A stretch of DNA of 64,000 nt from Sediminibacillus albus (GTDB lineage Bacteria; Bacillota; Bacilli; Bacillales; Amphibacillaceae), in contig NZ_FNFL01000008.1 of assembly GCF_900101125.1 (NCBI RefSeq), positions 1 to 64,000 on the forward strand. The letters are read 5' to 3'. The notes under the pieces were generated by a model. It was not told where the DNA came from. It made no database searches and worked only from the letters and a program-made list of their open reading frames with translations. Shown piece after piece: positions 28,414 through 38,489 of this stretch. The position numbers and the translations under genes are program-made. How positions within the stretch are numbered: the stretch's first letter is position 1; each line of letters opens with the position of its first letter.

Positions 28414-30738
28414 ATGGCAGTGGAGGAAAGGCAAGATGGAATGCAACATAAAAGTTATATAAAAGGTGAGCTTGTCCATAATATTTTTGTCAATGAGGAC
28501 GAGCATTTTTCCATTGCCCGCATAAAAGTTCTGGATACGAATGAATCTATTTCAGAAAGTGATGTTGTTATAAAGGGTTACTTCTCCAGGCTTGATCCAG
28601 GGGAAACTTATCTATTTGAAGGGGAATTTGAACAACATAAAAAGTTCGGATTACAATACCAAGTTAATCATTATAAACGATTTGTCCCTGATACAGAAGA
28701 TGGCTTGATTGCTTATTTATCCAGTGATTTATTTTATGGAATCGGTAAAAAAATCGCCGGGAGAATTGTTGAAGAATTAGGGGAAAATGCGGTTTCTAAG
28801 ATTTTAAATGATGCTAGAGTACTTGACAGTATCCAGGGCCTGAATAAGGAAAAAGCGGATCAGCTTTCTAAAGATTTACAAGAGCATCAAGGATTTGAAC
28901 ATATAGTAGTCCATTTGTCCGGTTATGGTTTTGGCTTGAAGATGGCCCAAAAAATCTACAAGGTATATAAGGATGAAGCTATTTCTATTTTGGAAACAGA
29001 TCCCTATCAATATGTCTTTGATATCGAAGGCTTTGGTTTTCAACGGGCGGATGAAGTGGCCAGACAGAATAACATACCGATGAATCACCCGAGCAGAATA
29101 CAGGCGGCATGCATCTACATTCTTCAGCACAGTATTCAGGAAGGGCATGTGTATTTACCTTTGGAAAAGCATTTGTTCCAGGTCGACCAGCTGTTAAATG
29201 GGAGGGCCAATGGTATTGAAGTCGATGCCATTACTGAGCAGATTATTGAACTTAATCATGCAAAGAAATTGATCAACATTGAGTCTAAGGTTTATTTACC
29301 CGCCCTATATTACTCAGAAAGTGGGTTTTGTTCACAGATAGACAGAATTATAAAGCAAGATGTCAAAGAGCAGATAACAGCCTCTGAATTAATGAAGATT
29401 GTTGGGAGCATTGAAGAAGAAGAAGCGCTAAGTTATGGAAGGGAACAATACGAAGCTATAGAACAGGCATTAGCTTCTAAGGTAATGATTCTGACGGGAG
29501 GACCGGGGACTGGAAAAACAACGGTTATCAAAGGAATCATCAATGCCTATGCTCAAATGAATCAGTTGTCTTTGGATCCGGACGATTATAAAAAAGATGA
29601 TCCTTTTCCGTTCGTGTTGACCGCACCGACTGGAAGAGCTGCTAAAAGGATGAAGGAATCGACCGGACTTCCTGCAGTCACGATTCATCGGCTGCTCGGC
29701 TGGAATGGACATGAAACTTTTGAAAAAGATGAAGACAACCAGCTGGAAGGAAAATTGTTAGTGATAGATGAATTTTCAATGGTCGATATCTGGCTGGCTA
29801 ATCAATTGTTCAGAGCTATTCCAAATGATATGCAAGTATTGATAGTAGGTGATGAAGACCAGCTGCCATCCGTAGGGCCGGGCCAGGTTTTGGCAGATCT
29901 CCTGAAAAGCGGTTTGGTTCCCTATGTTCAGTTGAATGAAGTGTATCGCCAAAAAGAAGGTTCAAAAATCATCCAGCTTGCTCATGAAATAAAAAATAAT
30001 CAGTGTGGGCTTGATTCTTTAAATAAGGAATCAGACTTTAATTTCATTGATTGCCCTGAGTATCAAGTTGTTGACGTAATCATGCAAATTGTGAAGCGGG
30101 CTTATGATAAAGGAGTAGATCCGAAGGACTTGCAAGTGCTTGCACCCATGTATCGTTCCAAAGCAGGCATCCACCGCATTAATGAAGAAATTCAGAAGCT
30201 AATCAATCCAAAGAGTCCTCAGCGGAGAGAAGTGAGAACAAAAGAAGTTACTTTTCGCACCGGTGACAAGGTGATCCAATTGGTAAACCAACCGGAAGAC
30301 GGTGTTTTTAATGGAGATATAGGGGAAATAACGGCCATATTTGAAGAAGATGAAAACAGCGATCAGACAGAGCAGGTGGTAGTCCTTTTTGATGAGAAGG
30401 AAGTAGCTTTTGAAAGAAAAGATTTAAATAATATCATGCATGCATATTGTACTTCTATTCACAAATCGCAAGGCAGCGAGTTCCCAATCGTAATTATCCC
30501 TGTTATACAGGGCTACAGAAGAATGCTGAGGAAAAACCTTTTATACACGGCAGTCACAAGATGTAAAAAATCATTGATTTTGTGCGGCAATAAACGCGCA
30601 TTCATCCAGGGGATCAAGGAAGAGGATACGAGTAATCGGTTCACATCCCTTGAGGAACAGTTACAGCAATTACTCGAAATCCCTCAGCCTGAGGAAGAGG
30701 AAGAAGAAGAGGAACTATCGCCATACGATTTTTTATAA
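28414..30738 (+). CDS. recD2: RecD2 family 5'-3' DNA helicase
   Basis: RecD2 is a superfamily 1B helicase found in bacteria without RecBCD pairing, involved in replication and repair. The 774-residue protein has an extended N-terminal region with helix-hairpin-helix-like segments (GIGKKIAGRIVEELG), Walker A GGPGTGKTT near residue 365, Walker B LLVIDEFSM, GDEDQLPSVGPG, and the C-terminal UvrD-like motif CTSIHKSQGSEFP. It ends in a strongly acidic tail. The start ATG at 28414 has AAAAGGGGCAAT upstream. Confidence 0.95.
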   Translation: MAVEERQDGMQHKSYIKGELVHNIFVNEDEHFSIARIKVLDTNESISESDVVIKGYFSRLDPGETYLFEGEFEQHKKFGLQYQVNHYKRFVPDTEDGLIAYLSSDLFYGIGKKIAGRIVEELGENAVSKILNDARVLDSIQGLNKEKADQLSKDLQEHQGFEHIVVHLSGYGFGLKMAQKIYKVYKDEAISILETDPYQYVFDIEGFGFQRADEVARQNNIPMNHPSRIQAACIYILQHSIQEGHVYLPLEKHLFQVDQLLNGRANGIEVDAITEQIIELNHAKKLINIESKVYLPALYYSESGFCSQIDRIIKQDVKEQITASELMKIVGSIEEEEALSYGREQYEAIEQALASKVMILTGGPGTGKTTVIKGIINAYAQMNQLSLDPDDYKKDDPFPFVLTAPTGRAAKRMKESTGLPAVTIHRLLGWNGHETFEKDEDNQLEGKLLVIDEFSMVDIWLANQLFRAIPNDMQVLIVGDEDQLPSVGPGQVLADLLKSGLVPYVQLNEVYRQKEGSKIIQLAHEIKNNQCGLDSLNKESDFNFIDCPEYQVVDVIMQIVKRAYDKGVDPKDLQVLAPMYRSKAGIHRINEEIQKLINPKSPQRREVRTKEVTFRTGDKVIQLVNQPEDGVFNGDIGEITAIFEEDENSDQTEQVVVLFDEKEVAFERKDLNNIMHAYCTSIHKSQGSEFPIVIIPVIQGYRRMLRKNLLYTAVTRCKKSLILCGNKRAFIQGIKEEDTSNRFTSLEEQLQQLLEIPQPEEEEEEEELSPYDFL

Positions 30739-30812
30739 TTTCCATGTATAAATAAGGAAGAAGTGGGAATGCTTTAGGACAATTCAGGATTTGTCAAGGA
30801 GTGGTCCTTTTC

Positions 30813-31001
30813 ATGCATTGCCCGAACTGCAAAGGAAGAAACATTGGGAAAATAGGAAATCAACAATATTATTGCTGGAATTGTTTTATTGAGTTATCAC
30901 TGCTCGGTGAAGTAATGGATCTCCATCAAGTGGAGCCTGATGGATCGTTGAGCTCCCTTAATGACCTTTTTACGGAAGATGAAAGAAAAGCTAACTGGTA
31001 G
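30813..31001 (+). CDS. Small zinc-ribbon protein of unknown function
   Basis: This 62-residue protein starts with two CxxC knuckles, CPNC and CWNC, about 20 residues apart, as in a zinc ribbon. An acidic C-terminal half follows. The ATG at 30813 lies about eleven bases after AAGGAG; the GTG at 30801 overlaps that site and is rejected. I do not recognise a named family. Zinc ribbons of this size often bind nucleic acid or act as protein adaptors. Confidence 0.75.
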   Translation: MHCPNCKGRNIGKIGNQQYYCWNCFIELSLLGEVMDLHQVEPDGSLSSLNDLFTEDERKANW

Positions 31002-31158
31002 CGGACGATTTCTAACCGAGAAAGAAAGTGCCGACATCATAAAAAACACCTTCTCTGGGAAAACTAGGCTTTAAAAGGCAAAAGGAATTTCAGCTGTCCC
31101 TTTATTAATAGGAAAACACTGAAAAGCCCCGTTTTTCCCTGGAAGGAGTATCAATTCC

Positions 31159-32229
31159 ATGTTAAATAACCAACATAAATCTGTGCGCTTTTTATATTGG
31201 ATTCTTATTGGTATTCTGGCTTTTTTGTTTTTATATTTATTATTAAAACTATTGCCGCTTTATCAAACCATTTTAGGTGTATTCCTGCGTATTCTGACTC
31301 CCTTCTTAATTGCAGCATTGATCGCCTATTTGCTGCATCCGTTGATAGAGAAACTACATAAATTTAACTTACCGCGCTGGTTAGTCATTATTGGTATATA
31401 TTTTCTTTTTTTTGGAGGAGCAGGTTATTTGCTCTACAAAACATTTCCTGTATTCATTCATCAGTTGAAAGACCTGAATGAAAACCTGCCATCATTTATG
31501 GAACAATACCGAGAAGCTATCTACGGATTATATGAACAAACGGCATATTTGCCAGAAACCGTTCATGACAGGATGGATTTGCTTCTTTACCGGATTGAAG
31601 AATTTATAGGAAGCCTGTTGACTGGAATCGTCCAACAGGCTGGGCGGATAATGGACATTGTGATATTAGCTGCTGTAATTCCTGTTTTGGTTTTTTATAT
31701 GTTAAAGGATTTTGATTTAATCAAAAAGACCCTCAGCAAGCTTACACCGGAAAGATACAGGGATGGCAGCCGACAGCTATGCCGGGAAATAGATAAAAGC
31801 CTTGGAAATTACATAAGAGGGCAATTACTCGTTTGTCTGTTTGTCAGTTTAACAACCTATACTTGTTTATGGTTTATTGATATGAAATACCCATTATTGT
31901 TAGCAATCATTATGGGACTGACTAATATCATCCCTTATTTTGGACCGATATTAGGGGCAATTCCTGCTATAGTGATTGCCTTCACGATTTCAACAAAAAT
32001 GGTTTTTTATGTCATTCTGGCCGTATTCGTTGTGCAAATCGTAGAAGGGAATTTATTGTCTCCGTTTATTGTCGGTAAGAGTATCAATATCCATCCTATA
32101 TTAATAATTTTTGCTTTGCTGGCCGGTGGGGAAATTGGCGGTATTCTGGGCATGATCCTTGCAGTCCCAGTCATAACAATTGGAAAAGTTATTATTTATC
32201 AAATCCGCCAGTTCCGGGCAGCTGATTAA
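31159..32229 (+). CDS. AI-2E family transporter (YrrI-like)
   Basis: This 356-residue polytopic protein belongs to the AI-2E (UPF0118) permease family. It has paired N-terminal helices, a central amphipathic region (ITRs such as LNENLPSFMEQYREAIYGL), then a cluster of helices with NIIPYFGPILGAIPA and a C-terminal VEGNLLSPFIVGKSINIHP stretch. Family members have been linked to autoinducer export and to Na+/H+ antiport; the substrate here is unknown. The ATG at 31159 follows TGGAAGGAG. The alaS promoter starts directly at its stop codon. Confidence 0.9.
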   Translation: MLNNQHKSVRFLYWILIGILAFLFLYLLLKLLPLYQTILGVFLRILTPFLIAALIAYLLHPLIEKLHKFNLPRWLVIIGIYFLFFGGAGYLLYKTFPVFIHQLKDLNENLPSFMEQYREAIYGLYEQTAYLPETVHDRMDLLLYRIEEFIGSLLTGIVQQAGRIMDIVILAAVIPVLVFYMLKDFDLIKKTLSKLTPERYRDGSRQLCREIDKSLGNYIRGQLLVCLFVSLTTYTCLWFIDMKYPLLLAIIMGLTNIIPYFGPILGAIPAIVIAFTISTKMVFYVILAVFVVQIVEGNLLSPFIVGKSINIHPILIIFALLAGGEIGGILGMILAVPVITIGKVIIYQIRQFRAAD

Positions 32230-32258
32230 TTGACAACTTCAGCATTATTTTTTATACT
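32230..32258 (+). promoter_or_regulatory. Sigma-A promoter of the alaS T-box transcript
   Basis: Consensus TTGACA (32230-32235) and TATACT (32253-32258) are 17 bases apart, immediately after the stop codon of the AI-2E-family gene. Transcription would begin near 32265. Confidence 0.8.
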
Positions 32259-32264
32259 TTTTTA

Positions 32265-32525
32265 TAAGTACATGTACGTATCAATGATAAAACACTGTGA
32301 AGATCCTGAGTACATAGTAGACCATCTTAAAGAGAGGAATTTCCCTGGCTGAAAGAAATTCCAGATTAAGGACTATGGAAAGCTAGGTTGGAGTGCGGGT
32401 TCATCCCCGCCGGTGACGCACCGTTATTTGCGCTTAAGGTGATGGATGAATATCCATAATCAGGGTGGTACCGCGAATTCAGCTCTCGTCCCTGCTATTA
32501 AAGCAGGAATGGGAGCTTTTTATAT
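32265..32525 (+). promoter_or_regulatory. T-box riboswitch of alaS (alanine GCT specifier)
   Basis: The T-box AGGGTGGTACCGCG lies at 32462-32475. The terminator AGCTCTCGTCCCTGC...GCAGGAATGGGAGCT ends in a T run. The specifier loop is framed by AGTA (32309-32312) on one side and GAAA-GCT-A on the other, with stems CATAG/CTATG and CCT/AGG. The specifier is GCT (32382-32384), an alanine codon. TGGT would pair with an A discriminator base, as in tRNA-Ala. Uncharged tRNA-Ala should therefore relieve termination. Confidence 0.9.
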
Positions 32526-32663
32526 TTTGAGCTTTTTTATCTTTTATGAACCGAGAATTTGATTAAGCAGAAGTAAACTCGCTCCTAGTGGTATTTTAGA
32601 ACAGCTCTGAGCCTATAACAAATTGTATGAAAAATTTTTAGGAAGAATTTGGAGGTTATAAAT

Positions 32664-35300
32664 ATGAAAGTTTTATCTTCAGCTCAAGTAAGGCAAATGT
32701 ATTTAGATTTCTTTAAGGAAAAAGGGCATCGTATCGAGCCTAGTGCATCTCTAGTTCCTAAGGATGACCCTACTCTTCTCTGGATTAATAGCGGTGTCGC
32801 TACTTTGAAAAAATATTTTGATGGGCGAGTAATCCCTGACAACCCCAGGTTGGTCAACGCTCAAAAAGCAATTCGTACCAATGATATTGAAAACGTCGGG
32901 AAAACCGCTCGGCACCATACGTTTTTTGAAATGCTCGGCAACTTTTCGATCGGTGATTATTTTAAAGAAGAAGCGATTGAGTGGGGATGGGAGTTTCTGA
33001 CAAGCGAAAGATGGATGGGATTTGATGAGGAGTTGTTATCAGTTACTGTACATCCGGAAGATGAAGAGGCCTATCAAATTTGGCGCGATAAAATTGGTCT
33101 GCCTGAAGAACGGATTATACGTTTAGAAGAAAATTTCTGGGATATAGGAGAAGGACCGAGCGGCCCAAACACAGAGATATTTTATGACCGGGGAGCTGCT
33201 TATGGCAATGATCCACAAGATCCTGAGCTTTATCCCGGTGGAGAAAATGAACGCTATCTTGAAGTATGGAATCTTGTCTTTTCCCAGTTCAACCATAATC
33301 CTGATGACACTTATACGCCGCTGCCCAAGAAAAACATTGATACAGGAATGGGGCTTGAACGGATGGTAAGTGTCATCCAGGATACACCGACCAACTTTGA
33401 AACAGACTTATTCCTGCCATTGATAAAAAGAACGGAACAATTGGCTGAAGTGAAGTACGGAGAAAGCCAAGAAAGCGATACTGCCTTCAAAGTGATCGCT
33501 GACCATATCCGAACAGTTTCCTTTGCTGTCAGTGACGGAGCATTGCCTTCCAATGAAGGCAGAGGTTATGTGTTACGCAGACTGCTTAGAAGAGCCGTTC
33601 GATATGCCAAGCAAATAGGGATTGATCGCCCATTCATGTATCAACTAGTCGCTGTTGTCGGTGAAATAATGGGAGAATTCTACACGGAGGTTGAAAAGAA
33701 ACAGGAATTAATCGCCGATGTCGTAAAAACCGAAGAAGAGCGTTTTCACGAGACGTTAAGCGAAGGATTAGCGATCCTTTCTAATATCATGGAAACAGAG
33801 AAACAAAAAGGTAGCAATGTTTTTCCTGGAAAAGAGGTATTCCGTCTTTATGATACGTATGGTTTTCCGAAAGAGTTGACGGAAGAATACATTGCTGATG
33901 CTGGTTTTACCCTTGATGTCCAAGGGTTTGAAGAAGAAATGGGCAAGCAGCGGGAGAGAGCCCGCCAAGCGAGACAGAAAGTAGATTCCATGCAAATCCA
34001 GGAAGGTGTCTTTGGTGAAGTAGATGTTGAAAGTACTTTTATTGGCTATGAGAACTTGGATATTGAAACAACGATTGAGGAAATCATAAAAGACAAAGCG
34101 TTAGTTTCATCGGCTGCAGAAGGAGACGAAGTGTATCTAATCTTGAAAGAAACACCATTTTATGCTGAAAGCGGCGGCCAAGTAGCTGATCGTGGATGGC
34201 TTCATACTGATCATGCAACAATTTCAGTTCAAGACGTACAAAAAGCGCCAAAAGGCCAAAACTTGCACAGAGCAATTATAAAGGAAGGAGCCATCCAAAA
34301 GGGGGAACAGGTACAAGCGGTTGTAGAAAAAGCTTCACGTTCCCAAATTGTTAAAAACCACACAGCAACTCATTTACTTCATCAAGCATTGAAGGATGTA
34401 TTGGGAGACCATGTCAATCAGGCAGGTTCTCTTGTGTCGGCTGACAGGCTTCGCTTTGACTTTTCCCACTTTGGTTCTATAACCGAGGATCAGCTGCAGC
34501 AAATAGAAGCAATTGTTAATGAAAAAATTTGGTCTTCTGTTCCTGTTGCTATTGATTATCACAATATTGATGAAGCTAAAAAGATGGGGGCGATGGCACT
34601 CTTTGGCGAGAAGTACGGTGACATTGTCAGGGTAGTTCAAGTTGGTGACTATAGCATAGAGCTTTGTGGTGGCTGCCATGTAGTAAACACTGCAGAGATT
34701 GGTTTATTCAAGCTTGTGTCTGAATCAGGGATTGGGGCAGGTACACGGCGAATTGAAGCAGCAACAGGGAAAGCTGCATATCAGTTTATGAGTGGGAAAC
34801 AATATGTACTTAATGAAGCAGCAGAGCTGCTTAAAACTGCGCCAGATAACGTACCAGAACGGATTGAAGCTTTATTCCAGGATTTAAAAGACTTGCAACG
34901 GGAAAAAGAATCCCTTAGTGCTAAACTTTCCAATATGGAAGCAGCATCTATTTTAGATGATTTACAGGAAATCAATGGCGTACAGCTGCTTGCCAAGCAG
35001 GTGGACGTACAAGAAATGAACCAGTTAAGAAGCATGGTGGATGAGCTAAAGCAAAAAGTGTCTTCCGGCATTATTCTGCTCGGCGCTGTCAGCAATGGCA
35101 AGGTTCAACTCGCAGCAGGTGTTTCCGGAGATTTGATCGACAAGGGATTCCATGCAGGAAAGCTGATTAAAGAAACAGCTCAGCGATGCGGCGGCGGAGG
35201 AGGAGGCCGTCCGGATATGGCACAAGCTGGTGGTAAGAATCCTGAACAGCTGCCCGAAGCATTAAAGTATGCAGAGACTTATATCATGGAGAATTCTTAG
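32664..35300 (+). CDS. alaS: Alanyl-tRNA synthetase
   Basis: AlaS charges and edits tRNA-Ala. The 878-residue protein has the N-terminal class II core ([15 protein letters not shown] near residue 90, [10 protein letters not shown]). The editing domain carries HTATHLLHQ near 567 and CGGCH near 669, which are zinc ligands of the editing site. The glycine-rich C-Ala end is [16 protein letters not shown]. The ATG at 32664 has GGAGGT seven bases upstream; the TTG at 32649 is rejected. It is controlled by the upstream alanine T-box. Confidence 0.98.
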   Translation: MKVLSSAQVRQMYLDFFKEKGHRIEPSASLVPKDDPTLLWINSGVATLKKYFDGRVIPDNPRLVNAQKAIRTNDIENVGKTARHHTFFEMLGNFSIGDYFKEEAIEWGWEFLTSERWMGFDEELLSVTVHPEDEEAYQIWRDKIGLPEERIIRLEENFWDIGEGPSGPNTEIFYDRGAAYGNDPQDPELYPGGENERYLEVWNLVFSQFNHNPDDTYTPLPKKNIDTGMGLERMVSVIQDTPTNFETDLFLPLIKRTEQLAEVKYGESQESDTAFKVIADHIRTVSFAVSDGALPSNEGRGYVLRRLLRRAVRYAKQIGIDRPFMYQLVAVVGEIMGEFYTEVEKKQELIADVVKTEEERFHETLSEGLAILSNIMETEKQKGSNVFPGKEVFRLYDTYGFPKELTEEYIADAGFTLDVQGFEEEMGKQRERARQARQKVDSMQIQEGVFGEVDVESTFIGYENLDIETTIEEIIKDKALVSSAAEGDEVYLILKETPFYAESGGQVADRGWLHTDHATISVQDVQKAPKGQNLHRAIIKEGAIQKGEQVQAVVEKASRSQIVKNHTATHLLHQALKDVLGDHVNQAGSLVSADRLRFDFSHFGSITEDQLQQIEAIVNEKIWSSVPVAIDYHNIDEAKKMGAMALFGEKYGDIVRVVQVGDYSIELCGGCHVVNTAEIGLFKLVSESGIGAGTRRIEAATGKAAYQFMSGKQYVLNEAAELLKTAPDNVPERIEALFQDLKDLQREKESLSAKLSNMEAASILDDLQEINGVQLLAKQVDVQEMNQLRSMVDELKQKVSSGIILLGAVSNGKVQLAAGVSGDLIDKGFHAGKLIKETAQRCGGGGGGRPDMAQAGGKNPEQLPEALKYAETYIMENS

Positions 35301-35391
35301 TTTTTCATTTGGATTAATTAGGTATATAATAGAAGTAACAATTGTGGACGTTTTATAACGTTAAAGCAAAATCTGAAACGGGGGTAAACTG

Positions 35392-35661
35392 ATGGGATCA
35401 ATGGATAAGACAATGAAATTTAATTTTCCCGAAGAACCATTTGAAGAAAATGTTAAAGAGGTGCTATTAACGGTGCACGAGGCTTTAAGGGAAAAAGGCT
35501 ATAATCCAATTAACCAGATTGTAGGATATTTGTTATCTGGTGACCCGGCTTATATTCCCCGCCATAAAGATGCCAGGAACTTAATAAGAAAAATGGAGCG
35601 GGACGAGCTGATTGAGGAATTGGTAAAGTCGTATTTAAACAATCATAAAGAGGATAAGTAA
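35392..35661 (+). CDS. IreB family regulatory phosphoprotein (UPF0297, YrzL-like)
   Basis: This 89-residue protein matches the IreB family, substrates of the PASTA Ser/Thr kinase IreK in Enterococcus. The conserved core reads KTMKFNF, then [36 protein letters not shown]. Its stop overlaps the ruvX start by one base. Two nearby ATGs (35392 and 35401) share the frame; the first has ACGGGGGT in range. The trio ireB-ruvX-DUF1292 is conserved in Firmicutes. Confidence 0.93.
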   Translation: MGSMDKTMKFNFPEEPFEENVKEVLLTVHEALREKGYNPINQIVGYLLSGDPAYIPRHKDARNLIRKMERDELIEELVKSYLNNHKEDK

Positions 35662-36077
35662 TGAAAAAAATGGGTTTGGATGTCGGTGAAAAAACGATCG
35701 GAGTTGCGGTCAGTGATGCATTTGGCTGGACTGCCCAAGGATTGACGACCATTAAGTGGGATGAAAATGATTATTCTTCGGCAACAAAATCGATAGAAAA
35801 GATCATTAATGAACATAATATTGAGGAGGCTGTCGTAGGCCTTCCGAAGAATATGAATGGAACAATTGGTCCGCGGGGAGAAGCTTCACAAACATTTGCT
35901 AAGTACCTGGAGAAACAGTTCTCTATAAATACGGTACTGTGGGATGAAAGACTGACTACGATGGCTGCCGAACGTGTATTACTGGAAGCTGACATGAGTA
36001 GAAAGAAACGGAAAAAAGTAATTGATAAAATGGCCGCTGTCATGATTTTGCAGGGATATTTGGATGCAAATAAATGA
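35661..36077 (+). CDS. ruvX: Putative pre-16S rRNA nuclease / Holliday junction resolvase-like YqgF (RuvX)
   Basis: YqgF trims the 5' end of 16S rRNA in bacteria and has an RNase H fold related to RuvC. The 138-residue product has the catalytic-aspartate strand [15 protein letters not shown] at the N-terminus, [16 protein letters not shown] in the middle and [11 protein letters not shown] near residue 97. The start ATG overlaps the preceding TAA, so translation is coupled to the ireB-family gene. Confidence 0.95.
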   Translation: MKKMGLDVGEKTIGVAVSDAFGWTAQGLTTIKWDENDYSSATKSIEKIINEHNIEEAVVGLPKNMNGTIGPRGEASQTFAKYLEKQFSINTVLWDERLTTMAAERVLLEADMSRKKRKKVIDKMAAVMILQGYLDANK

Positions 36078-36104
36078 CAAAAAACAAGCGCGGAGGTGAA
36101 GGAA

Positions 36105-36389
36105 ATGGCCTTAGAAGAAAAAGAAAGAATTATCATTCCTGACGAACATGGAGAAGAGCATTTATTCGAAGTGCTGTTTACTTTTGATGTCGACCAGACA
36201 GGAGATTCCTATATCGCTGTAGTACCTATGGAACAAAAAGAGGATGAGGAAGTAGAAGTATTTGCTTTTCGCTATGAAGAAAAATCCCAAGACGAAGATG
36301 ACTTATCTTTATTCCAAATAGAATCGGAAGAAGAGTGGGAAATGGTTGAGGAAATGCTCAACACTTTGACCGAGGAAGAAACAGACTAA
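36105..36389 (+). CDS. DUF1292 family acidic protein (YrzB-like)
   Basis: This 94-residue, highly acidic protein has the DUF1292 signature: an N-terminal beta segment (IIIPDEHGEEHLFEVLFTFD), the central YIAVVPMEQ strand and an EEEWEMVEEMLN C-terminal helix. The function is unknown, but the gene follows ruvX throughout the Firmicutes. The ATG at 36105 has CGGAGG about nine bases upstream; the GTG at 36096 overlaps the site. A terminator follows. Confidence 0.9.
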   Translation: MALEEKERIIIPDEHGEEHLFEVLFTFDVDQTGDSYIAVVPMEQKEDEEVEVFAFRYEEKSQDEDDLSLFQIESEEEWEMVEEMLNTLTEEETD

Positions 36390-36413
36390 TCTGTCCCGAT
36401 TAGTTAATATACG

Positions 36414-36472
36414 GGGTCTGCCTTGCAGCAGTGCACAGTAAGAGCACTTGCTTGCAGCGGCAGGCCTTTTTA
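36414..36472 (+). terminator. Terminator after the ireB-ruvX-yrzB run
   Basis: A long imperfect hairpin, GTCTGCC...GGCAGGC with inner GCA/TGC pairings, is followed by CTTTTTAATTTT. It separates the trio from mltG. Confidence 0.75.
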
Positions 36473-36590
36473 ATTTTCGGAAAATGCCTGCCACTGGGCA
36501 GAATTTTGCTTAAATGCAGGAAATACATATAATAATTAGAAAAAGTGTCTGAATATGTAGTATAATGTATCGGGTGAAGGGGGTTGCTTT

Positions 36591-37733
36591 ATGTCTACTT
36601 CAGATAAAATCGGTAATTTTTCCGAACGGATGAAACAGAGAATAGAAGAAGCAAGCACGGTCAGGAAAATTGTCGCTATTATCTTATCTTGTTTAGTATT
36701 GATAATCTTAATTGGAACAGTTTCAGGATACCTATATGTGAAATCCGCCATGGAACCTGTTGATCCTGATGACGACTCCCAAATAGGCGTAGAAATACCT
36801 TTGGGCTCATCAACATCACAAATCGCCCAAATACTTGAGGACAACGGTATTATTAGCAACAGCTTAGTTTTTCGCTTTTATATTAAATTTAATAATGTCG
36901 CTGAATTTCAAGCAGGGGAATATGATTTTTCTCCATCCATGTCTTTTGGGGAAATCGTTGACGCTTTACAAACGGGAACAGTGCTGAAGGAACCGGTATT
37001 GTCAATTACCATTCCAGAAGGAAAAAACATTGAGGAGATTGCTTCTATATTTGCTGAAAAAGCAGGTATAAATGCTGATGATTTTATAAAGAAAACTGAA
37101 GATGTTGAATATGTACAACAGTTAATAAATAAGCACCCATCGATATTGTCAGAAGCAGTGCTTGATCCCGAAATCAGATATCCCTTAGAAGGGTATTTGT
37201 TTGCTGCTACGTATGATTTTTACGAAGAAAACCCTGGTATTGAGAAAATCATTGAATCAATGATCCGAAAAACTGAAAATGTAGTAACACCTTATTTAGA
37301 TTCGATTTCGGAACAAGACGGGGTTGGCTCTGTGCATGAAGCTTTGACGATGGCTTCATTGGTAGAGAAAGAAGCGCGGACCGAGAAAGACCGTAAATTA
37401 ATAGCGGGGGTCTTTTATAACCGTTTAGCAGAGGACATGATGCTGCAAACAGATCCTACAGTGTTATACGCCAAAGGAGAGCATAAGTCCCGGGTGTTGT
37501 TTGAAGACTTGGAGGTAGAGTCTCCATATAACACGTATCAAGTAACAGGTCTGCCAGTCGGTCCGATTTCCAACTTCGGGGAAAATTCTCTAAAATCTAT
37601 TTTAGAGCCGGAAGATACGAGTTATATGTATTTTGTGGCAGCCGAAGATGGTACCGTCTATTATTCAGAAACTTATGAAAAACATCAGCAATTGACCCAG
37701 GAATATTTGCATAGGGATGCTGCAGGGGAGTGA
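36591..37733 (+). CDS. mltG: Endolytic peptidoglycan transglycosylase MltG
   Basis: MltG cleaves nascent glycan strands in the membrane and sets their length. The 380-residue protein has a cytoplasmic N-terminus, one membrane helix near residues 24-46, a LysM-like segment (GSSTSQIAQILEDNGIISN) and the YceG catalytic domain. In that domain MASLVEKEAR holds the catalytic glutamate and LQTDPTVLYAKG follows. The ATG at 36591 is preceded by GAAGGGGG. A TATAAT about 30 bases upstream suggests its own promoter. Confidence 0.95.
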   Translation: MSTSDKIGNFSERMKQRIEEASTVRKIVAIILSCLVLIILIGTVSGYLYVKSAMEPVDPDDDSQIGVEIPLGSSTSQIAQILEDNGIISNSLVFRFYIKFNNVAEFQAGEYDFSPSMSFGEIVDALQTGTVLKEPVLSITIPEGKNIEEIASIFAEKAGINADDFIKKTEDVEYVQQLINKHPSILSEAVLDPEIRYPLEGYLFAATYDFYEENPGIEKIIESMIRKTENVVTPYLDSISEQDGVGSVHEALTMASLVEKEARTEKDRKLIAGVFYNRLAEDMMLQTDPTVLYAKGEHKSRVLFEDLEVESPYNTYQVTGLPVGPISNFGENSLKSILEPEDTSYMYFVAAEDGTVYYSETYEKHQQLTQEYLHRDAAGE

Positions 37734-37762
37734 ATGCAAAATTCGCATTCCCTGTTTTTTTT
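37722..37762 (+). terminator. Terminator overlapping the mltG stop
   Basis: CAGGG-(bulge)-GAATGC pairs with GCATTC-CCTG and leads into eight Ts. The 5' arm lies inside the last codons of mltG. Confidence 0.65.
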
Positions 37763-37828
37763 GTGTTAAAATAATATGGTTGTATAGAAGAATTCTGCTC
37801 TTCAGATATGCGGAGGGGGTTTGCTGAA

Positions 37829-38464
37829 ATGGACGAACATTTGGAACAATACTTGACAGGAACACTGCCAGCTAATCAGGAATGGGTTGATAAATTAGAA
37901 CATTATGCTCAGCAACATCAGATTCCCATTATGGAACCACTTGGCATCCATTTTTTAATGCAGTTGATCAGAATGAAGAAACCAGCAAAGATACTTGAAA
38001 TAGGTACTGCAATTGGTTATTCGGCACTAAGGATGCTCGAGGCTTACCCAAAGGCCAAAGTAGTAACAATTGAAAGAGACGAAAAACGATATCGTGAAGC
38101 TGTCAAAAATATAACTGCACTTAATAAACAGAACAATATAGAATTGATTTTTGGAGATGCATTGGAAGAAGAGGAAAAAATAAAGAGCGAGGGTCCCTAT
38201 GACCTGCTGTTTATTGATGCGGCGAAGGGACAATACCGCCGTTTTTTTGAGCTATACAGCGAATATTTGAGTGAAGATGGAGTCGTTATCTCTGATAATG
38301 TTCTCTTTAAAGGGCTAGTAGCGAATCAGCCTGAAAATAAAGATAGAACGAATAAAATTGCGACTAAAATCCGCAGTTATAATGAATGGCTGGTCGAACA
38401 TCCTAACTATCAGACAACCATCATACCTATAGGTGACGGGATTGCCTTAACGGTCAGAAGATGA
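37829..38464 (+). CDS. trmR: tRNA 5-hydroxyuridine methyltransferase TrmR (YrrM, O-methyltransferase family 3)
   Basis: In B. subtilis TrmR methylates 5-hydroxyuridine at tRNA position 34 to 5-methoxyuridine. The 211-residue product has the SAM-binding LEIGTAIGYSALRML near residue 60, FIDAAKGQY near 130 and DNVLFKG near 155, as in this class. The ATG at 37829 follows GGAGGGGG. In B. subtilis the U32-peptidase-like hydroxylation genes trhP1 and trhP2 follow it; here udk comes next, so the substrate-making step must be encoded elsewhere. Confidence 0.9.
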   Translation: MDEHLEQYLTGTLPANQEWVDKLEHYAQQHQIPIMEPLGIHFLMQLIRMKKPAKILEIGTAIGYSALRMLEAYPKAKVVTIERDEKRYREAVKNITALNKQNNIELIFGDALEEEEKIKSEGPYDLLFIDAAKGQYRRFFELYSEYLSEDGVVISDNVLFKGLVANQPENKDRTNKIATKIRSYNEWLVEHPNYQTTIIPIGDGIALTVRR

Positions 38465-38489
38465 AGAAATTTAAAGGAGAGCAAATAGC

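Noticed and set aside
35771-36136. 121-codon antisense frame over ruvX
   Set aside because: It shadows the RuvX frame and has Ser/Phe-rich composition typical of an antisense frame.
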